DNA of 64,000 nt from Rattus norvegicus (Eukaryota > Chordata > Mammalia > Rodentia > Muridae), in assembly GCF_036323735.1 (NCBI RefSeq), contig NC_086022.1, positions 70,344,202-70,408,201 of the forward strand, in the 5' to 3' direction. Of the stretch, positions 42,855 through 54,464 are shown piece by piece. The notes below the pieces were generated by a model. That model was given only the letters and a program-made list of their open reading frames with translations, had not been told where the DNA came from and did not search any database. Each line of letters begins with the position of its first letter. Position 1 is the first letter of the stretch. A program made the position numbers and the translations under genes.

Positions 42855-43433
42855 TTCATCTTTCTGTTTCCTTTTTCCCCTTCAGTTTCTTTTTGTATGT
42901 TAATTTTATCATTTTGAAGCTACCCCTTTCAACATAACGAAATAAACTTTAATAAGATAAAACAAAAACCATCACACTCAGGTTGGACAAGGAAAACCAA
43001 CAAACGAGTCCCAAGAGAAGGCACAGGAAACAGAGATCTACCCATTCATGCAATCAGAAGTCCCATAAAATAGTCAACTTAAAGCTATAATATATATGCA
43101 GAAGACCTCGTGCAGACCCATGCCACCCCATGCTTTCTGCTTCAGTCTCTGAATTCGTTGAACTTTGCTTAGTTGGTGTAGAAGTCTTTGTTCTCCTTGT
43201 GTTTACATCTCCTCTGGGTCTTACACTTTTCCACTTCCTCTTCTGTGGGGTTCCCTGAGCTCCAAGAGGAGGGATTTGAAAGAGGCATTCCATTTATAGC
43301 TTTGTCTTCAAAGGGATCTTTCTCAGAGTAGTGTCTGGATATGGGTCTCTATATATGTTCTCATCTGTTGTAGGAGGAAACTTCTCTGATGATGGCTGAG
43401 CAAGTCACTGATCTGTGAGTATAGCAGAATGTC
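42855..43433. other. Non-coding, possible old repeat
   Basis: No gene recognised. A minus-strand 79-codon frame at 43054-43293 has no family match. The block resembles dispersed rodent sequence but I cannot classify it. Confidence 0.3.
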
Positions 43434-43448
43434 ACTAGGAGTCATTTT
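43434..43448. repeat. Target-site duplication of short L1, left copy
   Basis: ACTAGGAGTCATTTT is repeated at 43821-43835. Confidence 0.93.
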
Positions 43449-43820
43449 TTTTTTATTAACTTGAGTATTTCTTATTTACCTTTCGAATGTTATTCCCTTT
43501 CCCAGTTTCCGGGCCAACATCCCTTTCACCCCTCGCCCTCCCCTTCTATATGGGTGTTCCCCTCCCCATCCTCCCCCCATTACCACCCTCCCCCCAACAA
43601 TTACGTTCATTGGGGGTTCAGTCTTGGCAGGACCAAGGGCTTCCCCTTCCACTGGTGCTCTTACTAGGCCATTCATTGCTACCTATGAGGTTGGAGCCCA
43701 GGGTCAGTCCATGTATAGTCTTTAGGTAGTGGCTTAGTCCCTGGAAGCTCTGGTTGGTTGGCATTGTTGTTCATATGGGGTCTCGAACTTCTTCAAGCTC
43801 TTTCAGTCCTTTCTCTGATT
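43449..43820 (-). mobile_element. 5'-truncated young L1 3' end
   Basis: Poly-T then ATTAACTTGAGTATTTC, the young rat L1 3' end, truncated after about 370 bp. A perfect 15-bp duplication flanks it. The site reads TTTT/AT, near the L1 endonuclease consensus. Confidence 0.94.
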
Positions 43821-43835
43821 ACTAGGAGTCATTTT

Positions 43836-45825
43836 ATTGTTACTCTTTTTTTCTTTCAGACCAGTAAAATGTGGTTTTATCCAATGTCTTTGGGCCAACT
43901 AGTCTTTGGTTATTGGTTACCCAAGTAGTGTTGGATATGGCATACTTTTCTTAGAGTGGGACTTTAGTCAAATCAGGCACTGAAGAGGATGAACAGGTAC
44001 CCACATAGTACCTCCTATGTTCTAGTGTCTTTGTATGGGAAAGTACTCTATGGGCTACAAAAGGAGAAATGGAAACACCAACCCAGCCACAAAAACCTTT
44101 GATCTACAGTCTGTCTAGCCTGCAAAATTTGGTGGCACAAACTCGTGGGAGTAACCAACCAATGTGGAGCATTTTATTTGCTGCTAATTGATATAGGAGG
44201 GCCCAGCCCCACTGTGAATGGATCCATTCCTAGAGAGGTGGGCCCATGCTATATCAGAAGGAAACTGAAAGTGAGCCTGGAAGAAAGCCAGTAAGCGGTA
44301 CCTGCCTCAGTTCCTGCCTTTTGGTTCCTACACTTACAACTTAACCCCAAACCTACATTTGTAAAGACAAACTTCTCTTTTGATTATGAACCAGTTCTAC
44401 ATCTGACATCTAATGTGAATTAGGCACTCCTCATTTCTAAACCTCTGCCAATGATCGGTTGTCAATCCTGTTGTAGTAAATCCTAAACTACACTAGCATT
44501 TCCTTAAAGCTAGAAAGAAGAAGCCAACTTCTTCTCCCAACTTCTTCATTTCTTGCTGGTGATTGCGTCATAGCAGCACCCAGCACTGAATCAGCTATGA
44601 TAATTCCTTCTCTACTGACCACTCTCTCTCTAGACACTAGGTGATGATGCTTTTCCAAAACACTTTTAGATCTCTTCTAACTTCTCTATTTCCACTACCA
44701 CATCCTGAAACACAAATCTTGTCCCCCTTTGATTATGATTGAGGTGAAAATGACCCAAACACTTTGCATTCAATCTTTCAAAATAATCCCATACAACATT
44801 GTCATTTGAGTCTTTAGAAAATAATTGTCATAATCACGTCATTTCCTTATTTTAGGTTCTGTGATAACCACTAACATGAGAAGTCTCAACTAAACCTTAG
44901 CTCTTCTCATTCATCTAAATATTGTTTCCATATCATTTATGTAAATTTTGATCCAAACTATGGTTACACATTTTGCTTATGCTAAGATTTGGATGCCTAA
45001 TTAAATGTACCCTATCATTACCTTATTGGTAAAATAAAGTGTATTATTTTACCAATAAGTGTGTATATATTTCTGAACTAATAATCAAGTACTGATTGTG
45101 TCTGATTATTCTCTGTACCTAGTGAGAGCCAAACTGGAGTCCCTCAGCCCACTCAGTTGCAATTCTGCTACTGCACCATCCCTTCCTTAAGATTTCTCTG
45201 GTAAATGCATGAGGATACAAAGCTTGAGATGGGGACACACTGAGACATTTTCTCTTAAGAATCTTTTAAAGAGGCTTAGAAAGAAAATGCAAGTTTCATG
45301 ACTGAGAGCATCCCTTCTGTGACTGACGGGTCAAAGAATGAAACAAAAGACAAATTCAATGTTGTTATCTTTTTAAATTAGATGAAGAGCAAGATGAGAG
45401 TAGGGCTGTAACAGCTTGTGTTGGAGAGGATAGTCTAGACTCATACAATGGGTAAATCACCAGAATAAGAAATCTTTGAGGTTAGTTCAGCCCACACAGT
45501 AGAGATTTTTGCACTGAATTGGCTAGGGATATAGCTCAGAAGTAAAATGTTTTCACACCCCATGTGAGGTCCTGGGTTTGAGCCTCAGGACCTTATTAAC
45601 TCAGGTTGTAGAGGCAGGAATGTTGTCAGACTCTAGATAGGCTCCATACAAAGAAACTCAGATCAATACACTTCACGGTCAGATTCCTGAAATCTAAATA
45701 TTTTGAAGACAGCTATGAAAACTGTCACATTTCAAGCAGGAAGGCAGAAGATCCAAAAGTACTCTAGGCTGGAATACAATGAAATGATGACTTTATAATG
45801 AAGAAAAAAATTAAGAAAGCATGCT
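43836..45825. other. Non-coding, with old repeat remnants
   Basis: No exon recognised. Around 44100-44300 (CTTGTGGGAGT-like and AAGCCAGTAAGC blocks) it resembles an old rodent interspersed repeat I cannot name. An old ID-like SINE lies near 45520-45600 (ATAGCTCAGAAGTAAAATG and GTCCTGGGTTTGAGCC). Confidence 0.4.
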
Positions 45826-45919
45826 GACTTGTTTTTTCCTCAATAATTTATATATTTTTGTTCATTTACATCCTTATCAGAGCCCCCTTCCCTCCTTTCC
45901 TCCCAGTTCTGCCATCAGC
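45826..45919 (-). mobile_element. Old L1 3' terminus, left piece
   Basis: TTATATATTTTTGTTCATTTACATCC then AGCCCCCTTCCCTCCTTTCC resembles the 3' end of old rodent L1 on the minus strand. It appears to continue at 46952, after the + strand L1. Confidence 0.5.
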
Positions 45920-46951
45920 TATACCTCTCTTGGGCATATACCCAAAGTTGCTCCAACAAATAACAAAGACACATGCTCCACTATGTTCATAGCAGCCTTA
46001 TTTATAATAGCCAGAAGCTAGAAAGAACCCAGATGCCCTTCAACAGAGGAATGGATACAGAAAATGTGGTACATCTACACAATGGAATACTACTCTGCTA
46101 TCAAAAACAATGACTTTATGAAATTCATAGGCAAATTGATGGAACTGGAAAATATCATCCTGAGTGAGGTAACCCAATCACAGAAAAACACACTGGTATG
46201 CACTCACTGATAAGTGGATATTAGCCCAAATGCTCAAATTACCCTAGATGCACAGAACACATGAAACTCAAGAAGGATGTCCAAAATGCGAATGCTTCAC
46301 TCCTTCTTTAAAAGGGGAACAAGAATACCCTTGGGAGGGTAGAGGGAGGCAAAGTTTAGAACAGAGGCTGAAGGAACACCCATTCAGAGCCTACCCCACA
46401 TGTGGCCCATACATATACAGCCCCCAAACTAGAGAAAATGGATGAAGCAAAGAAGTGCAGACTGATGTACAGGAACCGGATGTAGATCTCTCCTGAGAGA
46501 CACAGCCAGAATACAGCAAATACAGAGGCAAATGCCAGCAGCAAACCACTGAACTGAGAATAGGTCCCCCGTTGAAGGATTCAGAGAAAGGACTGAAAGA
46601 GCTTGAAGGGGCTTGAGACCCCATATGAACAACAATGACAACCAACCAGAGCTTCCAGGGACTAAGCCTCTACCTAGACTATACATGGACTGACCCTGGA
46701 CTCTGACCTCATAGGTAGCAATGAATATCCTAGTAAGAGCACCAGTGGAAGGGGAAGCCCTGGGTCCTGCCAAGACTGAACCCCCAGTGAACTAGATTGT
46801 TGGGGGGAGGGTGGTAATAGGGGGAGGATAGGGAAGGGAACACCCATATAGAAGGGGAGGGTGAGGGGTTAGGGGAATGTTGGCCTGGAAACTGGGAAAG
46901 TTAATAACAATTGAAATGTAAAGAAGAAATACCCAATTTAATAAAGATGGA
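45920..46951 (+). mobile_element. 5'-truncated young-type L1 3' end
   Basis: Starts in ORF2 at the IYPK block (GGGCATATACCCAAAG) and runs through the end of ORF2 and the whole 3'UTR (G-rich tract near 46800-46870). It ends with AAATGTAAAGAAGAAATACCC and AATAAAGATGGAGAAAG. It is sandwiched between two pieces of an old minus-strand L1. Confidence 0.88.
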
Positions 46952-48015
46952 GAAAGAAATCCCTCCCCATTATCAACTCCCATTCTCCTTAGAGAAGTGG
47001 AATAGCTCTTGGGTTCCACCCCACCCTAAGACCTCTAGTCTCAATAAGACTGGGCACATCCTCTCCCTCTGAGGTCCAACCAGGTAGATCAGGTAGGGGA
47101 AGACGACTCAGTAGTAGGCAACAGAGATTGGAGCCCCTGCTCCAATTGTTATGGGACTCACATGAAGAACAAGTTGCACATTTGCTATAAATATGTAGGG
47201 GTGTCTAGACTCAGCCCATGCATGCCTTTTTGTTGGTGGTTCAGTTTCTGCGAGACCCCCTGGGCCCGGTTGTCTCTGTAGGTCTTGTGTTTTCCTTGAC
47301 CCCTCCATATTGCTCAATTTTGTCACCACTCTCTTTCAAGACTCCCTGAGCTCACCCTGATGTTTACTTGTGGTTCTCTGCATTTGTTTCCATCCACTGC
47401 TAGATGAAGCCTCTCAAGACAGTTATGCTAGGCTCCTGTCTGCAAGAACAGTAGAGTATCATTAATAGTGTGGGGTTGGCTTTCTCATATGGGATGGGTC
47501 TCAAGTTGAGCAAGTCACTGGTTGGCTGCTCCATCTTTATCCCCACACGTCTTGAGGGCAGGACAAATTTTGGTTTGAAGGTTTTATGTCCCACTTCCTC
47601 CACTGAAAGTCCTGTCTAGTTATAGGAGGTAACCCATTTAGTCTTTATATTCCCTGCTTATAGGAATTTCAGCTACGGTCACCCCCATAGACTTCCTGTA
47701 GCCTCCTGGCCCAGGCCTCCAACTAGTTCCTGAGATGCACCCCCCATTGATTACTATTATTTTTCCCAGTCTTATCCTGCCCCCCCACCTTCCTGCCATC
47801 CCCATTCCTCTTCTTACCTACTCTCCCATCCAGGTCCCTCTCTCCATCCATCTCTGATGACTATTTTGTTTCCCCTTTTGAGGGAAATTCACAAATTCTC
47901 CCTTGAGCATTCCTTATTACCCAGTTTCTTTGGGTTTGTGGATTGTAGCATGGTTATCTTGAACTTTATAGCTAATGTCCACTTATAAGTAAGTATATAC
48001 CATCCATGTCTTTCT
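46952..48015 (-). mobile_element. Old L1 3'UTR, right piece
   Basis: TTATCAACTCCCATTCTCC and the following kilobase match the old L1 3'UTRs at 54485-55262 and 18800-19900. It ends where ORF2 would begin (ACCATCCATGTCTTTCTGG), so it is 5'-truncated there. Confidence 0.75.
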
Positions 48016-48064
48016 GGGAACTCTTAAAATTATAAATTGCATATGTATTTATACGTATGAGTTG

Positions 48065-48068
<4 letters not shown>

Positions 48069-48113
<45 letters not shown>
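48069..48113. repeat. (CA)n microsatellite
   Basis: About 22 perfect CA units directly beyond the old L1. Confidence 0.97.
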
Positions 48114-48115
<2 letters not shown>

Positions 48116-48119
48116 GTCA

Positions 48120-49380
48120 AGATCATTGAAGCCCTAAAAAAATCTGTAATAAAGAAAATCTTGGTATAAAACATGTGCAAATTAATTTGTAGTAGAAGAT
48201 GTATAAGAAGATGGCCAAGAAATACATAGAGATGTGGTTCTTATTGGCAGTTAACAGAGAAATGCAAATTAAAGACATTTTGGTCACTGCAATGACCAAA
48301 TTTGAGACTAGCAGTAGTAAGTTTCTATTGGTGAGAACATGGAATGAATTCTCTAAATAGGGAGTGTAAAATATTAGGCTCACTACCAAAAACTTGAACA
48401 ATTTTGTGTAGTTAAATGTGCACCAACTTTTTAATACAGCAGCTGTACTTCTAAGCATATAAGATACACAAAAGCTTTTCCTACAAAAGGATGAATTCAA
48501 GTATATCTGTAAAAACTTTATTAATAAAATCTACCTACTATAAACATTACAGTGTTAGTTATAATAAAACAAGAAGTTGGGGTTTTGATATTTCTTGTTT
48601 TATTAGTTCTGCATATTTTGATCGTTTTATGGTTCTTTTTGAGAAAATATGAGAGAAAAAGAACATGAAGTTGGGTGGCTAGGGAGGTAGGGAGGATCTG
48701 GAAGGAGTTGGGAAAGAATATAGTCAATATAAATTGACTGTAAAAACTTTTAAAGAAAGGGGTTACTGTAACATTATGGATAAATTTAAGAAATATGCAA
48801 AAACTACTTTTTGTGAAAAAAATTACATGAGAAGAGACCTTTACACAGTATTTTCAGGGAAATAACAGTGAAAGCAGTAAGATCTACTACACAGCTGTCA
48901 GAATGCTAAAGTCCAGCATAGGCACAGCACTTGCAGAAAGGCACAGCAAAAGGAACTGTCACTGTGGTGGCAAAGCAAAACGAGTTTGGTAGGTCCTCAT
49001 AAAATTAAAAACACTCCTACCGTGTAATCTAGCATTTGATTTCCTTGGAATTGATCCAAGCACCAGAAGCTCATGTACACAGAGAATCTGCACACAGATG
49101 TTCCTTGTAGAATTTCTGCTAATTGCTAATTCAGAAACAGCCAAGCCACTCTTCAGTGAGTGAATGTATCAAGGGTGGCTCATCCAGACAGCAGAATATG
49201 ATTTAGCACAGAAAGAAATGAGCTGCTAAGCATAAGAAGACAGAAAACCTCAGATGTAGGGTATTAAGTAAAAGTCCCAAACTTCAAAAGGCTGTATGTG
49301 CTGTATAATTTTAACTACGTATTTTTCTGTGGTCTTAAACTGCTTCGAATGGTGCTCTTTAAAAAAAATCACAGAGAACA
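48120..49380 (+). mobile_element. Probable ancient mammalian L1 ORF2/3'UTR remnants
   Basis: Faint ORF2-like stretches (ACAGAGAAATGCAAATTAAAG, GTTTCTATTGGTGAGAACATGG) on the + strand. Too diverged to delimit precisely; no coding capacity. Confidence 0.45.
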
Positions 49381-50555
49381 ATAAGACATAAAAAAGATGA
49401 TATAATTCAATATAAGTCAGATAATACTCAAATAAAAAGAGAAAGAAAAGAGGAGGGATAATCCTTGCTTCTTCCCTTTCAGATGATATTCTACAAGTAC
49501 TTTAGGGAGAAATGGGGCCAAAAGGCAATGATATAATCTGAGAGCGTCACGCCATCTAACTCAAACAATAGGGCACCAAGAGTAGTGTTTTTTGATCTTA
49601 GCTCTACCATAGATTACTGAGGGAGTTCTAGAAATATGACGTTTGGGTTCATCTTCAAATATTTGATTTTGTTGGCCTGAAGTGTGGAAATAGGGTTTCA
49701 TTATAAGTTTCTCGAGTGGTTATACTTGGAGTCATGAGTGGGGATAGAGCTGCTGAAAAAAACTTTAAACTATGTCCACTCCACCGAGGAAGTCTTGGTC
49801 ATTGGAGCTGAAGAAAAGGCTTATTTGTTTGGAAAAAAATGTAAGAATTTGTATCTATCAATAACAGGGGCCTGAGAAGAGAAAATGCTCTTCAATTGCA
49901 TCCACACAAAAAGGAAACCTTCCTTCCTGGGAGATCTGTGAATGGACCCCTCTGATGGATTTAAATACCTGACCTACAACTTTCTCTCTTGTATCTCTAG
50001 ATCTGGATTTTGGAAAGCCTTCATGCCTCAGTTCCTATGCAGGAAGATAGAGCTGGCTCTTCCAAAACCTGCCTTGTTGCTCAGGCTTTCTGGCCGACTG
50101 CCTACTCGCATAGACGAAGGAACCCGGGCAGTCGGGAGGTGCAGCAGACATTCTGTTATCCAGAGCTCGGGCAGAGGAGATCCTACCTCACACTTCTCTG
50201 TCTGAGAAACAGGCAGAAGTATGCCTTGGATTCAACATATTTTCAAAATGAATCACAGTCATGGACCCCATTGGAGCTTTTATACAGCACACTTTGACCC
50301 AGAGGTTATGGCATAGTTGTTACCACACAGTTGTCTTTTTCTTATCTCATTTCCATGGAAACTGTGGGGTCTGAATGATCGACGTGGCAGTAACTATTTT
50401 CTTGTGTGATTCGAGTACATGTTCTGAACAAAAGTCTCAGCAAACTTGCTTAAAGACAGGACCATTTCTTTAAGGCTTGCTATTTTAGAAGAGAAGGCTT
50501 CCCGTGGGGCACCAGAATCAGTGATGAGCTTCAGTGCAGAAAGATTCATTTATAA
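49381..50555. other. Tas2r38 3' flank, nothing recognised
   Basis: I see no exon here. The + frames at 49942-50297 have no family resemblance. Confidence 0.5.
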
Positions 50556-50557
50556 TG

Positions 50558-50559
<2 letters not shown>

Positions 50560-50605
<46 letters not shown>

Positions 50606-50633
50606 CCTCCCTCCCTCCCTTCCTCCCTCCCTC
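50560..50633. repeat. (CT)n/(CCCT)n microsatellite
   Basis: About 20 CT units followed by CCCT-type units, about 200 bp beyond the Tas2r38 stop. Confidence 0.96.
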
Positions 50634-50840
50634 TTTCCCCCCTCTGCTTATTTTACCAAACAAATCTAAGGAGCCAACACTTATATTTGCTTAGACAATG
50701 TAGTTTTAGTCACTTTGCTCCACTATTAGAGAGTCTGTTAACATCAAGGAGAATGGATTCCAGTTATATTTTATAGAAGAAACTGTAAAACTTCATGAAG
50801 AATTGAATGTGTATTTGTGAGGAGCATATTTAGTGACTTA

Positions 50841-51836
50841 TCAGAGTATCCTGGGAAGAACCTTGTGGACTCTTCTCACCTTTTGCCTGCTTTGAAACCA
50901 GAATAGAATGGTCACTATGACCTTCTTCAGCTTGGCATTGCCTGATATCAGGATGGCTGCATGTCCAGAAGGGCAGGCTGCCATCATCCCTATACAGACC
51001 ATCACTCCTCCCTTATTGTGCCACAGTACCAGTAAGGGTATTGATATTAAAGCGGCACAGAATGACACCACATAAAAACAGAGAAAGGAGACCAGAAATA
51101 TGATGGCTCTGACATGGGCCTCAAGGCTGGGGTCACGAGAGCCTCTGGTTTGGGACTTCATAGTTCTCATGTGATTTCCCAGGGAGATAACCAGCACTCC
51201 GGAGGAAATCAAGAAAACTAGAGAAGGGGGCACAGAGCCCACATTGCAGAAGACAAACGAGTAAAAGAAATTGAGTTTTTCAATTTGCAGATTGAATTCT
51301 GTGTTGTTCATGTGCAACATGGATGTGACCACGGTGTGAGATCTGCTAAAAAAGTCCCACAAACAGAGGGCAGTGCAGACGCCGGAGAAAAGAAGAGCAA
51401 CTAGAAGCATCTGGAGAAATCTTCTGGAGACCCAGCTTGCTAAGTGAAGTGGGAAGGTGTGAGAGAAACGGACAATCTTGGCGCAGTAGAGGAGACTGAG
51501 GCAGGCAGCAAGCCAGAGGCTCACTTGGTTTGCGATCATCCAGAGAGTGAGGATGGCTTGGTAGTTGTGGCTTAGTGGGTCTTTCATCTGCTGGAAGCAG
51601 GCAAGCTGGATAGCATCCAGAAGGAGAAGGCCCTGCAGGAAAAGCCGGGTGATGCTGAGACAAAGCAGTGCGATGTCACAGTTGTTCAACGGCTGCTTTT
51701 TTACCATGTCCCAAAAGTTTACCAAGACAATGAAGGCATTGGCCATGATTCCCACTGCAAACTCCACCACGGAAAGGAACAGGAATGAAATCTTGGCTTC
51801 ATAGGACACAGTTAAGACGGGAGTCAGAGTCAACAT
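50841..51836 (-). CDS. Tas2r38: Bitter taste receptor type 2 member 38
   Basis: An intact 331-residue, single-exon seven-helix receptor that couples to gustducin in type II taste cells. The human orthologue detects thioamides such as PTC and propylthiouracil (family knowledge). The translation starts MLTLTPVLTVSYE and shows family landmarks: FWDMVKKQPL (41-50), LWLAACLSLLYCAKI (107-121), HLASWVSRR (131-139), SLEAH (237-241) and GHAAILISGNAKLK (291-304). There is an N-glycosylation sequon N177-N-T in extracellular loop 2. Residues matching human 49, 262 and 296 are P49, A261 and I295 (one-residue gap in loop 2). Close similarity to human TAS2R38 as I remember it, and the Or9a4-Clec5a-Tas2r38 order, make the call firm. 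The start is the first in-frame ATG of the family-typical N-terminus. Confidence 0.95.
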   Translation of the reverse strand: MLTLTPVLTVSYEAKISFLFLSVVEFAVGIMANAFIVLVNFWDMVKKQPLNNCDIALLCLSITRLFLQGLLLLDAIQLACFQQMKDPLSHNYQAILTLWMIANQVSLWLAACLSLLYCAKIVRFSHTFPLHLASWVSRRFLQMLLVALLFSGVCTALCLWDFFSRSHTVVTSMLHMNNTEFNLQIEKLNFFYSFVFCNVGSVPPSLVFLISSGVLVISLGNHMRTMKSQTRGSRDPSLEAHVRAIIFLVSFLCFYVVSFCAALISIPLLVLWHNKGGVMVCIGMMAACPSGHAAILISGNAKLKKVIVTILFWFQSRQKVRRVHKVLPRIL

Positions 51837-52429
51837 GATGCCCCTTCTCTGATTAACTAACCTAAAACTCCAATATCACCCACCAGAGCAGGAAAGGATA
51901 TCTCTTGAATGGAGAGCTTTCCTTTGCAAGGATTATCAAATCTTGCCCAGTTTATTTTTTTCTCCCTTGGAACACAAATCCCTAATATTCCTATTGGATG
52001 TCCCCAATATATCCCTGGAGGGGATGTCGTCACTTTACACTACCCTGTGGTTTGGCATGAATGCTTATGGTAAGGGAGGAGCAATGATGGGTTTACCCCT
52101 AAGATGATGCAAAAGCTTTAATAAATCCAGGTGTTACCTACCCAGCAGCCCCACCCCCAAGTCACACTGCAGCAATGGGAATGTAAACAAGATTGAGTTT
52201 CAGCTCCCTAACCAGGCAGGGTCTGGTTTTACATGCCCACATGGATTTGTGAGCACAGAGGAGAGGAGGATTTGTTTATGGGCCCAGGGACACTGCCTGT
52301 AGGCAAAACAGATGTTATAAGCGAATTAGGCTTTGAAATGGGGTATCCTCACATTTGCACTTCTCATTTCACAACTGAGGCCTGACCTACCATAAGTACA
52401 CTTTAACATGATTCATTGAATGCTCCTAG
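51837..52429. other. Tas2r38 upstream flank
   Basis: No exon or clear repeat. It should contain the Tas2r38 promoter, but I see no diagnostic element. Confidence 0.45.
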
Positions 52430-52441
52430 CCAAGAATTCTT
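52430..52441. repeat. Target-site duplication of L1 at 52442, left copy
   Basis: CCAAGAATTCTT, with the right copy at 52752-52763 beyond an ID element. Confidence 0.85.
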
Positions 52442-52661
52442 TTTTTCCCCCATCTTTATTAACTTGGGTATTTCTTATTTACATTTCTATTGTTATTCCC
52501 TTTCCCGGTTTCCGGGCCAACATCCCCCTAGCTCCTCCCCCTCCCCTTCGATATTGGTGTTCCCCTCCCCATCCTCCCCCCATTACCGCCCTCCCCCCAT
52601 TACCGCCCTCCCCCCAACAATCACGTTCACTGGGGGTTCAGTTTTGGCAGGACCAAGGGCT
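52442..52661 (-). mobile_element. Very short L1 3' end
   Basis: A short A-tail, then ATTAACTTGGGTATTTC and the C-rich 3'UTR, with the CATTACCGCCCTCCCCC motif present twice in tandem (from about 52580). Truncated after about 220 bp. Confidence 0.9.
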
Positions 52662-52757
52662 ATCCAAGACTTTTTTTTTTCGGAGCTGGGGACCAAACCC
52701 ATGGCCTTGCGCTTGCTAGGCAAGCGCTCTACCACTGAGCTAAATCCCCATCCAAGA
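52662..52757 (-). mobile_element. ID SINE inserted at the edge of a short L1
   Basis: The ID body on the minus strand is at 52681-52749 with its T-tract (A-tail) at 52671-52680. It is flanked by ATCCAAGA at 52662-52669 and 52750-52757 (included in this interval). It split the right target-site copy of the neighbouring L1. Confidence 0.9.
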
Positions 52758-52763
52758 ATTCTT

Positions 52764-54460
52764 AATCCTCACCCTCCACAATGTACAGCCAACCCAATCT
52801 ACATAGGATTAAAACAATGGGGCAGAGGTAAAGAGAAGACAGGAAAGTCACAGTAAACTCCAGAGGAAATCAGCCAACGGGGACTAGATGGAAACTGCCG
52901 TTCATATGTAAACAGAGCCTATTCCTTACTGGAAGAGATCATTTTACTTAGAGGAAAAAGACCACCGAATGATTACAGATTGTAAACATCGCTGAGAGAA
53001 ACAGCTTGTTGTTACAAGGATAGAGCATTGGCAGTAAACAGACTGGGTGGTGACATCCTGAGGGACAAAGGGTTTCCACGGTGGAGAACATGAATAGCAG
53101 AGAGCAGCATTTCGAGGGGTATAGAGAAAAGGTCATTTTACAGACAGGGAGCCAGGCTGTCCTGTAGCACAAAGTGAGGCTGGAGGGAAGAGTTCAGGCT
53201 AAACTGGGGGCAAAATGACTTTTTTGGCTTTTGTGTGAGTTAAAATATGATATGGTTCTCTTCCCAACTTGTCTCCATTCATACATGGGGAGATCCGCTT
53301 CAGTCATTTTCCTAAGGTCTGGCAGATGTAGCATGGCTTGGGTCGTACTCCTGGGAAAGGGTGGATTACTTTCTCTCAGCAAGTGTGAATACTGGGAATG
53401 AATTCCTGCATCTCTTGTTATGGGGACACTTGGCCCTTCCTGGGGTACCACATGATACAGGGGAAAATTTGGATCCTCTCTTATTGTTAGTCTTTTTAAT
53501 AAAAGAGTAAGAATGGACTCTGGAGGAAGCTCGAGGACACTTTTATTAGATTTGAAAGAAACCCCCCCTGGGCAGGGAGCTGTTGCATTAAGGAATCTGG
53601 AGAAGAGGAAAAGAGAAGATGGTGGTGGTGAACAGCTTCGGATGACAAGAGTAAGAAAACTCAGAGTGTCCAGGGAAGTATGCCCAGGCCACAGCCAGTA
53701 TCCAAGAAAAAACAAATAAAAAGAAAAGAAAACAAAAAAAAGAGTGAAGGAAAGAAGAAAAAATGTGACAGATTTCTGAGTTAGAAAAGCAGTCAGGCTT
53801 AACACGCTACATGGTAATAGCATCACAAGTTGCTGAATCAGGGTAGGGAAGAAAAAGCCCATCACGTTATTAAGGAAATAATTATTCCTCCAGCCTCTTC
53901 TGGTTAGGGGACACAAGTCAGCCTTCACAGGAGCTGCTTTCTGCTAGGTAGCTAACAGGTATAGCTGCAACTTACGTTTTGTGTAGTTTAGGCCAGAGGT
54001 AGATTTCATTCTTTCGACTGGGAAGACATAGCTTTTCACTGGTAGCCCTCACCAGAATCCTGATTAAGGCCTTTATATGTCCTTCACTCTGGAGAGGTAA
54101 CCCTAATGTTGTTCAGGAGATGGCTGAAGCTGGGAAATGAATGCAATTTTTTCCACCACGAACATCCGGAGACCTAGTTTGCTGGAAGGAGTTGGTGTCT
54201 GGACTGGAGTATCAGTCACATGGTCATGGAGTGCTGCCAAGCAGGGATGCTCATTTAGGAAAAGATAAACCAAAGTGCTCCCTGCCATTCCTGCCCCGAG
54301 AAACAAGGACATTTCATGCTTCAGGCCAAGGACAACAATGAATTGTTCAGTTTTTAGTCCCCTACCCCTAAAATAACTAGTTTATTCCCATCTCCTGTTC
54401 ATCACAATTTCCCTATATTATCAAATAAAAGGGACAGAAATTAGGAGTTGATAATCCTCT
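52764..54460. other. Non-coding flank with one long unassigned ORF
   Basis: No recognised gene. A 244-codon minus-strand frame (53194-53928) includes a Phe/Leu-rich hydrophobic block encoded by an A-rich + strand tract (about 53700-53765). It has no family resemblance and is probably fortuitous, though long for this base composition. Confidence 0.35.
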
Positions 54461-54464
54461 CCTT

